Assembly: GCA_035650495.1 (NCBI GenBank)
Contig: DASRHK010000152.1
Location: 1 to 5,582 of the forward strand
Direction of reading: 5' to 3'
Source of the DNA: DASRHK01 sp035650495
GTDB lineage: Bacteria; Pseudomonadota; Gammaproteobacteria; Nevskiales; Nevskiaceae
Length of the DNA: 5,582 nucleotides
Shown: positions 1 through 5,582 of the stretch, piece after piece
Position numbering within the stretch: position 1 is the first letter of the stretch
Layout: every line of letters starts with the position of its first letter
The notes under the pieces: model-generated
Database searches by the model: none
The model's input: the letters and a program-made list of their open reading frames with translations, nothing else
What the model was told of the DNA's origin: nothing
Program-made: the position numbers and the translations under genes

Positions 1-2315
1 TGAGGGCTTTGACCCAGATCGAGGCGCAACAAATCCCAAAGGGTGACGATCCGCAGCTGCGACCCCAGCGCTGGCGTCAGTGTCATGTCGGCGATCCACG
101 CGACGAACAGCGTCCACGCCGCGAGGGCGCCGAACTGCACCTGATTGGTGAGCTTGCCGGCGACGAACGCGAGGAAGCCGAGGCACAGCGCGGCGGTCGC
201 ATAGGTGATCGGCCGGAGAACACCGACCATCGCGGTCTTCACTGCCTGCGCTTCGCTGCCGGCGGCGCGCGCGTCCTGGTTGAAGCGCGCGAGATAGTGG
301 ATCGTGTCGTTCACCGCGATGCCGAGCACGATGCACGCGACGATGCTCGTGGTCGGATTCAGGCTGATGTCGAGCAACCCGAGCGTGCCGAAGTACACGG
401 CGACCGGCACCAGGTTCGGCAGCGTCGCGATCAAGCCCGCGCGGTACGAGGTGAACATCACGGAGAGGAACAGCCACATCGCGCCCACCGCGATCGCGAT
501 CGCCTCGAGATGGCCGCGCGCGACTTCGTGAACCGTGTGCGTCGCGACCACCGTGCTGCCGGTGACGTGACCGTTCAGCGGCGGCGGCAGCTCGTGCATG
601 CGCTTCTCGATGCGGTCGATCACGTCGCCGATCGCGATCGAGCCGTCGACGTTGATGCGCAGCGCGATCAGGGCGCTGCGGAAGCGCGCGTCGATGTAGC
701 GCTGCAGATCCTCCGAGCCGCCGAAGATCAAGAGCTGCTTCACCGCAGCGCTGGTGTCCGGCACCGCGAAGAATTTCGGATCGTTCTCGTTCAGGCCCTG
801 ATTGATCAGCTTCAGGTAGTCGACGTACGAGGCCACCGCGCCGATCTCGGGCTGCGCGCGCAGCCAGGCCTGGAAGTCGTCGAGGCGGCGGATCAAGTCC
901 GGATCGGTCAGCGCATCGGTGACGTTGGTCTCGATGAAGATCGACACCGTATTCGCGCCGTTGAACGACGCGTTGATGGTCTCGAAGTCGCGGCGGACGT
1001 CGGAGGTCTCGTCGAACGCCTTGATGAACTCGGTGCCGGTCTTGATGTTGGTCGACAGCGCGATCGCGACCGGCAGCAGGAGCGCCGCAGTCGCGATGAT
1101 CCAGCCGCGATACTTCACGTCGAACGCGGCGAGCTTCTCGGCCCAGACCGCGAACATGCGTGCGCCCGCAGGCGACCGATCGCGCGAGCAGCCGATGAGA
1201 TTGAGCGACGCCGGCAGGAACGCGAGCGTCAGCAGCGCGCAGTACGCCGTGCCGATCGACGACAGGATCGCGAACTGATGGATCGCCGGCAGCTTGTTGA
1301 GGAGCAGCGCGAGGAATCCCGCGATCGTGGTCGCCGCCGACAGGAACAATCCCATCTTGATGCGGTTCATCACCCACAGCACGCGCTGCGCCTGCGTCTG
1401 CAGCTCCGGCTGCTGGAACGCGAGGAAGTACGCCGACAGCAGATGGATGGTGTACGACAAGCCGATGGTGATCACCAGCGGCGGCACGATCGCCGTGATG
1501 AGATTGAGCGGCATGTCGAGCACCACCGCGGTGGCGAGCGTCCACACCAGCGCGATCGTCACCGTGAGCGCCGCCATCAGCGTCGCGCGCAGGCTGCGGA
1601 AGGCGAGCAGCAGGAGGCCCGCGATCAGCACGAACACCGTCGGAACGGTCCAGCGCAGCGTCTCCAGGAGCTCGCGCGTCGTCTCGGCGCTGGCGACCTG
1701 CCCGCCCGCGATCCACACCGGCGTGTCCGGCGTCATCGCCGCGTGCACGATCGCGCGGATGTGACCGGGATAGTCGCGCTCGGAGAACGTCTCGGCGCTC
1801 ATGTCGCCGAGCAGAACGACGAACGCGGTGGACTTGCCGTCCTGCGAGATGAGGCTGCCCTTGTAGAGCGGATTGCCGGCGATCTGCTTGGGGAAGCTCG
1901 CGATCAGCGACGGGTCGCGATTCGCCTGCGCGGTGAAGCTCGAGATCTCGACGTCGTCGCCGACGGCGAGCAGGTTCGGCGCGGTCGCGAGCGAGAACAC
2001 GCTGCGCACGTCGGGCAGGCGCGTGAGCGCCTGGGTGATCCGGTCGATGCGATCGAGATTCTTGGCGGTGAAGATGTCGTCGAACTGGACCGCGACCAGC
2101 ATGGCGTCGGAGTCGCCGAACGTCGCGCGGGCGCGCGCGTAGATCGCCGAGTCCTCGCTGCCCGCCGGCAGCAGGCGCTCGATCGACGGATCGACCTTGA
2201 GCCTCGGCTCGCGCGTCATCGGATCGACGCACAGCAACACGCCGATCAACGCGAGCCCGAGCGCGGTCATCACCGCGGACCACGGCCGCGGCGCGAGCCA
2301 CTCCAGGATGTTCAT
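1..2315 (-). CDS. RND superfamily (MMPL-type, COG1033-like) inner-membrane exporter, 3' end beyond window
   Basis: This is a predicted proton-driven inner-membrane transporter for lipids or other hydrophobic cargo. 771 codons are visible, with no stop before the left edge. The layout is the duplicated RND plan: TM1 at about residues 13-30, periplasmic domain 31-222, TM2-TM6 at about 223-239, 245-266, 272-298, 320-339 and 345-374, TM7 at 404-421, second periplasmic domain 422-600, then TM8-TM12 at about 602-621, 626-648, 655-678, 702-720 and 725-750. The repeated half-motifs GLSYTIH (285-291, TM4) and AVNDTIH (667-673, TM10) sit where this family carries its proton-relay residues. Since TM12 is complete, only a short tail should be missing. 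ATG at 2313-2315 is the first conventional start after an in-frame stop (2355-2357); its Shine-Dalgarno is poor. Cargo cannot be read from sequence. The LolA-like gene nearby suggests envelope lipid or lipoprotein traffic (inference). Antibiotic efflux of the AcrB type is unlikely, because the protein is shorter and no membrane-fusion partner is adjacent. Confidence 0.93.
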   Translation of the reverse strand, partial: MNILEWLAPRPWSAVMTALGLALIGVLLCVDPMTREPRLKVDPSIERLLPAGSEDSAIYARARATFGDSDAMLVAVQFDDIFTAKNLDRIDRITQALTRLPDVRSVFSLATAPNLLAVGDDVEISSFTAQANRDPSLIASFPKQIAGNPLYKGSLISQDGKSTAFVVLLGDMSAETFSERDYPGHIRAIVHAAMTPDTPVWIAGGQVASAETTRELLETLRWTVPTVFVLIAGLLLLAFRSLRATLMAALTVTIALVWTLATAVVLDMPLNLITAIVPPLVITIGLSYTIHLLSAYFLAFQQPELQTQAQRVLWVMNRIKMGLFLSAATTIAGFLALLLNKLPAIHQFAILSSIGTAYCALLTLAFLPASLNLIGCSRDRSPAGARMFAVWAEKLAAFDVKYRGWIIATAALLLPVAIALSTNIKTGTEFIKAFDETSDVRRDFETINASFNGANTVSIFIETNVTDALTDPDLIRRLDDFQAWLRAQPEIGAVASYVDYLKLINQGLNENDPKFFAVPDTSAAVKQLLIFGGSEDLQRYIDARFRSALIALRINVDGSIAIGDVIDRIEKRMHELPPPLNGHVTGSTVVATHTVHEVARGHLEAIAIAVGAMWLFLSVMFTSYRAGLIATLPNLVPVAVYFGTLGLLDISLNPTTSIVACIVLGIAVNDTIHYLARFNQDARAAGSEAQAVKTAMVGVLRPITYATAALCLGFLAFVAGKLTNQVQFGALAAWTLFVAWIADMTLTPALGSQLRIVTLWDLLRLDLGQSP

Positions 2316-2372
2316 GCCTTGCGCCGCCCCATGGAGGCATAGAATAACCGCGGGTCAGCCCGGGGGCTTGCC
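2316..2372. promoter_or_regulatory. 57-base divergent intergenic region, putative promoter(s)
   Basis: This is the only intergenic space in the window. It lies between the start codons of the minus-strand RND transporter and the plus-strand lipoprotein, so any promoters here must overlap or lie inside the neighbouring genes. An AT-rich patch at 2339-2347 contains TAGAAT (2340-2345, plus strand), a fair -10 match; the same bases read on the minus strand give TATTCT. The best plus-strand -35 candidate, TTGCGC at 2319-2324, is only 15 bases upstream, so the match is weak. A small inverted repeat, CGGG-TCAG-CCCG, lies at 2351-2362, just before the ribosome binding site. No known operator is recognised. 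Confidence 0.3.
2362..2366 (+). promoter_or_regulatory. Putative ribosome binding site of the lipoprotein gene
   Basis: A GGGGG run ends six bases before the ATG at 2373. It is a purine-only Shine-Dalgarno-like run at normal spacing. It supports the ATG at 2373 as the start, in agreement with the signal peptide that begins there. It adjoins a short inverted repeat that could partly hide it in the mRNA (inference). Confidence 0.45.
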
Positions 2373-3398
2373 ATGAACGACTTCGCATCTCGCTGCGCGA
2401 TTGCCGTCGTCGCCGCGACGCTCGCGGCCTGCGGCCGGAACGACGGCGATCCTGGTTGGGGCTGCGCCTGCGATCCTCAGCCGGATCACCTGCTCGTCAC
2501 GGCGCAGACCGCAGGACCGGTTCTCTTCAAGACGTACCGCGCCTACGACGCACTCGTGCACCGGGAATGGCGCGAGCATGCGCCGCGCCAATACGCGGAA
2601 GGTACCGCGCCTGCCTGCGACAGCGGATCGAGGACCGTGCAGATCGACGACAAGGATCAAAGCGGCGGCCTCACGACCGGCGACGAGATGGTCGTAACGT
2701 TCCACCAATGTGCGTACCAGTCGGCGAACGGGCTTGGATCGGCCTATCTCGATGGCGCCCTGCGCTACCGCGACCTCGAGCTTTCCGCCGATCGCGACGC
2801 ATGGAGCGTGGACACGGTGGCCGAGCCGATCTCCTACTTCGATGCGATCAGCGGGCCGGGGCCGTTCGGCGACTCCGGGTTCAGCTACCGCGTCGAGCTC
2901 GTGCGCGGCGCTGCCTCGGCGCAGACCGTGTCCATCCATCCCATCGCCAACTCCGGGAAGTACGTGAGCGGGCACGTGCTGTCCTTCTCGGCGCAGGGCG
3001 ACGAAGAGATCGGCGACGACGGCGACACGTTCTCATGGCGCTTCAGCATCGGCGCCCAGGACTACGGTGTCCTTCAGCCCACCGAGAATGAGCTCGGGTT
3101 CCTGTGGTACGCATGGACGCGCGATGCAACCGACTTCGGATCAGTGTCCGACGCACCGGACACGCCGCTGCAGGGGCGCTTCTCCGAGAATGATGGCTTC
3201 CCTTCCTCGGGTTCGCTGCGCATCCTGAACGGGATCAGCGAGCCGGGCGTCTCGGCGCTCGCAACGCTCACCGCGCAAGGCACGGACGGACGGGTCCTGG
3301 TGGAAGTGTCGGTCTTCGACGGCTCCGTGCCGGGCTACGTGCTGCAGTCCTCGACCGAGACCACCTGGCAGGCGCTCGCCGCAGCCGCAGCGGACTGA
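2373..3398 (+). CDS. Predicted outer-membrane lipoprotein of unknown function with EF-hand-like loop
   Basis: The 341-residue product is not a family I can name. Its N-terminus is a lipoprotein signal peptide: a short polar start with Arg7, a hydrophobic stretch (about 9-19), and lipobox LAAC with the lipidated Cys at 20. Residues 21-22 are Gly-Arg, not Asp, so by the Lol rule the mature protein should go to the outer membrane. A cysteine pair (C31, C33) lies in the linker after the anchor. Residues 93-104 (DKDQSGGLTTGD) resemble a calcium-binding EF-hand or dockerin loop, with ligands expected at D93, D95, S97 and D104. C82 and C113 flank this loop and could form a disulfide. The rest is rich in Gly, Ser, Asp and aromatic residues in alternating patterns that suggest beta structure, with no further membrane segment. 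The gene lies opposite to its neighbours: divergent from the RND transporter and convergent with the LolA-like gene. The signal peptide, ribosome site and stop position favour this frame over the overlapping open frames. Confidence 0.85.
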   Translation: MNDFASRCAIAVVAATLAACGRNDGDPGWGCACDPQPDHLLVTAQTAGPVLFKTYRAYDALVHREWREHAPRQYAEGTAPACDSGSRTVQIDDKDQSGGLTTGDEMVVTFHQCAYQSANGLGSAYLDGALRYRDLELSADRDAWSVDTVAEPISYFDAISGPGPFGDSGFSYRVELVRGAASAQTVSIHPIANSGKYVSGHVLSFSAQGDEEIGDDGDTFSWRFSIGAQDYGVLQPTENELGFLWYAWTRDATDFGSVSDAPDTPLQGRFSENDGFPSSGSLRILNGISEPGVSALATLTAQGTDGRVLVEVSVFDGSVPGYVLQSSTETTWQALAAAAAD

Positions 3399-4175
3399 TC
3401 AGCCGCCCAAGTAAAACGTCTGCGGATTGAACAGCCGGTCCGCGAGCTTCTCGGGGCTGGTGAGGTCGAGCGTCTTCAGGTGCGTGTGCGTGTTGTCCCG
3501 GACGTCGGACATGTCGGCCTCGGTCAGGTACCAGAACTTGCCGCTCTGCTTGAGATCGGCGGCCTTGGCGACGATGCGCTTGCGCAGTCCCGCAAGATCG
3601 AAGAACTCGACCTTGGTCGCCACGCAGGTCTTCTGGTCGACCCACGCGCGCACGAGGTTGTAGCGCACGGTGTCGCCTGCTCGCGGCGTCATCGTCAGCA
3701 CGTTGGCGGGGCGATTGTCGAGCGTCGTCGGCGGCTCGAGCTTCGGCGACGCGCCCGAGTACGCGTTCTGCAGCTGCTTGACGTCGTTGAACGACAGATC
3801 AGTGCCCCACAGCTTGCCGTCCTGGCTGGGGCCGGTGATACGACGGACCTTGCGAGTGGCCGGCAGATACAGATAGATCTCGTCGGAGCCTTCCTTGTTC
3901 TCGCGCACCAGGTACGCCGCGCCGGCGAGATCCGAAGGCGCCTCGATCTGCAGCATCACCCGCGCGAGCTGCCCTTCGCGCGTGGCGTAGAGACGTCCGC
4001 GCAGCGTGCGCGAGCCGCCGGTGCGATCCACCGACGTCAGCTCGAACTGCTGGATGCGCACGGTCGGCGGGATGTTGGCGCGCATGCACTGCAGCACCTT
4101 GTCGGTCGCGGGATCGGCCGCGGCCGCGATCGTCGAGCCGAACAGCAACGCCAGGGTCAACGCGAACGTTCTCAT
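3399..4175 (-). CDS. Exported LolA-like 'outer membrane lipoprotein-sorting protein' (PF17131-like)
   Basis: The 258-residue periplasmic protein probably has the LolA/LppX-type half-barrel fold that carries lipid or acylated cargo between membranes. It begins with a clear Sec signal peptide (residues 1-20, ending in AAAA before Asp21), and there is no lipobox. Family-typical segments are DEIYLYLPATRKVRRI (98-113) and GTDLSFND (124-131), followed by beta-strand repeats such as VATKVEFFD (185-193) and KFWYLTEADM (213-222). Two cysteines (C30, C184) could form a disulfide. Length fits the family, which is longer than classical LolA (about 180-200 residues mature). The start overlaps the stop of the upstream regulator as ATGA (4172-4175), so the two are probably co-transcribed and translationally coupled. 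This family is often encoded beside MMPL/RND exporters, and one lies about 1 kb downstream, past the reversed lipoprotein gene. True LolA is less likely, because lolA usually sits beside ftsK or rarA and lacks this longer form. Cargo is unknown. Confidence 0.9.
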   Translation of the reverse strand: MRTFALTLALLFGSTIAAAADPATDKVLQCMRANIPPTVRIQQFELTSVDRTGGSRTLRGRLYATREGQLARVMLQIEAPSDLAGAAYLVRENKEGSDEIYLYLPATRKVRRITGPSQDGKLWGTDLSFNDVKQLQNAYSGASPKLEPPTTLDNRPANVLTMTPRAGDTVRYNLVRAWVDQKTCVATKVEFFDLAGLRKRIVAKAADLKQSGKFWYLTEADMSDVRDNTHTHLKTLDLTSPEKLADRLFNPQTFYLGG

Positions 4176-5582
4176 TTGCCTTCCGCCTGCATGCGCCGCA
4201 CGTGACCGTCGGCGCCGATCTTCTCGAATGCCGCGAGCGCCTGCGCGCGCAGCTCCGAGCGCTCGGCATCATTGCGCGCCCATGTGCGCTTCGCAAGAAG
4301 CAGGTGCGGGCGCAGGCCTTCGGCGCCGATCGCGTCGATGAGCTGCTGCATGTGATCGAGCGCTTCCTGCGCGCGCTGGTCGCCGAGCCGCTCCCGCGGC
4401 AGCCGCAGCAGCGCGAGCCACGCATACGATTCCCAGGTGCGCGAGCCCGAGCGCTGCGCGCTAGCGATCGCTTCCAGCGCGACTTCTTCCGCGCGCGCGA
4501 GATCACCGCTCGCGAGATAGGCCCACGACAGCGTCGACAGGTGGTTGCCTTCGAACTGGTGCGCCAGCCCGCCCGGCCGGACGATCGGCAGCGTGTCGAT
4601 CAGGAACGGCAGCGCGGATTTCGCGTCGCCGTTCAGGATGAGCGCCAACGCGAGCGCGCGCGCCGACAGCGCGCGGAAGAATGGGCTGCCGAACTGCTCC
4701 GCCTTCAGCACCGCGGTGCGCGCCTGATTCAGCGTGTCGCTGTAATCGCCGTGGAACCAGGCGTAGTCGACGAGGTTCGCGTGCATCCAGCTCGCGGCGC
4801 GATCACCGCTGAGTGAGACTTCCAGCGCTGCGTCCATGTCCGCCTTCGCACGCCTGAGATCGCCGAGCACGCAGCTCATCAGCGCGAGCAGGCCGCGCGA
4901 GGAGAAGTTCTCGATGGTCACCGGCGCAGTGAGCCAGGCGTCGCCGCAGGTCGCGTTGATCAGGTCGATGCCTTCGCGCTGGCGGCCCGTCGAGCTGAAC
5001 GGCAGCAGGTAAGCGAGCCGGAAGCGCCCGACGAATTCGCCGGCGCCGTGCTTGCGCGCGAGCTCGAGCGATTCGCGCGCCATGTCGGCGGCCACGCCGG
5101 CGTTGCCGCGATGTCCCTGCTCGGCGCCGTAGCTCATGATCAGCTCGATGGTCGCGAGCACGTCGCCGGATTCCGACGCCCACTGGCGTCCTTCCCGATA
5201 GGCACGGTCGACATCCTCGCGGGGGATCTCGATGAACTGCGCCGTGCGGATCAGCGCAGAGCGCGCGGCGACGCGACCCTTGCACACTTCCGGCGTGATC
5301 GTCGCGCGATCGAAATGCTCGATCGCGAGCATGGCCTGACGCCGCGCGACGTTCTGATCGCGAACACCGGCCCAGCGGACGGCCTGGAGATTCCATCGCC
5401 CCGCGCGCGCCCATTCCGCGGCGCGTCGCCAGTGGTGCGCAATCTGGATCGCCATCTCCGACGGCTCGCCCGACAGCGGATTGGTCGCTTCGAGCATCTG
5501 CGCCAGCCGCGCGTGCGCCGCCGCGCGCGTGCCTTCGAGCTGCGAGGTGTACGCGACTTCCTGCGTGAGCGGATGGCAGAAC
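4172..5582 (-). CDS. C-terminal TPR region of an AAA+ ATPase / nucleotide cyclase-type regulator, 5' end beyond window
   Basis: 469 residues are visible, and the frame is open to the right edge, so the Met at 5495-5497 is internal rather than the start. The first visible residues, FCHPLTQEVAYTSQLEGTR, followed by an 'AHARLAQMLE' helix and 'AIQIAHHWRRAAEW', match the junction between the AAA_16/NACHT-like ATPase lid and the TPR array. This junction is seen in large bacterial proteins that carry an N-terminal adenylate/guanylate cyclase or kinase domain. The remainder is alpha-helical and rich in Ala, Leu and Arg, with TPR-like helix pairs such as LALMSCVLGDLRRAKADMDA, LSTLSWAYLASGDLARAEEV and a closing ALAAFEKIGADGHVRRM helix common at the C-terminus of this class. 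It has no signal peptide or membrane segment in view, so this part is cytoplasmic. The catalytic domain is not in the window; cyclase versus LuxR- or kinase-type regulator is therefore undecided. The gene ends in an ATGA overlap with the LolA-like gene, which implies an operon. Confidence 0.85.
   Translation of the reverse strand, partial: FCHPLTQEVAYTSQLEGTRAAAHARLAQMLEATNPLSGEPSEMAIQIAHHWRRAAEWARAGRWNLQAVRWAGVRDQNVARRQAMLAIEHFDRATITPEVCKGRVAARSALIRTAQFIEIPREDVDRAYREGRQWASESGDVLATIELIMSYGAEQGHRGNAGVAADMARESLELARKHGAGEFVGRFRLAYLLPFSSTGRQREGIDLINATCGDAWLTAPVTIENFSSRGLLALMSCVLGDLRRAKADMDAALEVSLSGDRAASWMHANLVDYAWFHGDYSDTLNQARTAVLKAEQFGSPFFRALSARALALALILNGDAKSALPFLIDTLPIVRPGGLAHQFEGNHLSTLSWAYLASGDLARAEEVALEAIASAQRSGSRTWESYAWLALLRLPRERLGDQRAQEALDHMQQLIDAIGAEGLRPHLLLAKRTWARNDAERSELRAQALAAFEKIGADGHVRRMQAEGK
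4179..4184 (-). promoter_or_regulatory. Ribosome binding site of the LolA-like gene inside the regulator's end
   Basis: On the minus strand GGAAGG lies three bases before the ATG at 4173-4175, within the last codons of the upstream TPR gene. The spacing is short but usable. Together with the ATGA overlap it supports this start, and coupled re-initiation after the regulator's stop codon is likely. Confidence 0.6.

Noticed and set aside
490..503. Repeated octamer GCGATCGC (also at 1060-1067 and 4464-4471), resembling the cyanobacterial HIP1 palindrome
   Set aside because: Each copy encodes Ala-Ile-Ala in the minus-strand proteins, mostly in membrane helices, using favoured codons. There are too few copies in this window to argue for a HIP1-like element.
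9..2342. 777-codon open frame on the plus strand covering the transporter region
   Set aside because: It is antisense to the RND gene. The translation is almost wholly Arg, Glu, Asp, His, Gln and Ala with no domain or hydrophobic pattern, while the minus strand encodes a clear 12-segment RND protein. Its openness follows from G/C-biased third positions.
2351..2362. Small inverted repeat CGGG-TCAG-CCCG as a terminator or riboswitch
   Set aside because: The stem is only four base pairs, with no T-run and no conserved riboswitch core. At most it is a minor hairpin near the ribosome site.
2355..2975. 206-codon minus-strand frame opposite the lipoprotein gene
   Set aside because: It has no signal, motif or ribosome site, and its composition is typical of antisense frames. 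The plus strand has a lipobox signal peptide and a well-placed start.
3480..4816. Plus-strand frames of 241 and 204 codons opposite the LolA-like and TPR genes
   Set aside because: They are Arg/Gln/Glu/Ala-rich antisense shadows. The minus-strand frames carry recognisable families and an ATGA junction.

Overview
The window is high-GC and densely coding, and it looks like chromosome from a Gram-negative bacterium. Three things support this: an exported LolA-fold protein, a lipobox lipoprotein with an outer-membrane-type sorting position, and an RND/MMPL-family inner-membrane transporter. Codon use is strongly biased to G/C at third positions, which leaves long open frames on the antisense strand. 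Proteobacteria is the most likely home, but the sequence alone does not fix the genus. No tRNA, rRNA, CRISPR array, insertion sequence or prophage gene is visible.

Layout from right to left on the minus strand. (1) At 4172-5582 is the C-terminal part of a large regulatory protein. It is open at the right edge and has the HPLTQEVAY region plus TPR-like helices typical of adenylate/guanylate cyclase - AAA+ ATPase - TPR proteins. (2) At 3399-4175 is an exported LolA-like protein ('outer membrane lipoprotein-sorting protein' type), joined to gene 1 by a 4-base ATGA stop/start overlap. (3) At 2373-3398, on the opposite strand, is a predicted lipoprotein with an EF-hand-like loop. Its stop codon abuts that of the LolA-like gene with no base between them. 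(4) At 1-2315 on the minus strand is an RND/MMPL transporter with all 12 predicted membrane segments, lacking only its last few codons beyond the left edge. The longest open frame in this region lies on the plus strand, but it is an antisense shadow of this transporter.

A LolA-like periplasmic protein beside an MMPL/RND exporter is a known arrangement, thought to move lipids, lipoproteins or other hydrophobic cargo from the inner membrane across the periplasm. Here the lipoprotein gene sits between the two in reverse orientation and shares a 57-base divergent intergenic region with the transporter. The cyclase/ATPase-TPR regulator is translationally coupled to the LolA-like gene. The whole may be a regulated envelope-transport locus. 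The individual family calls are well supported; the joint function is inference.
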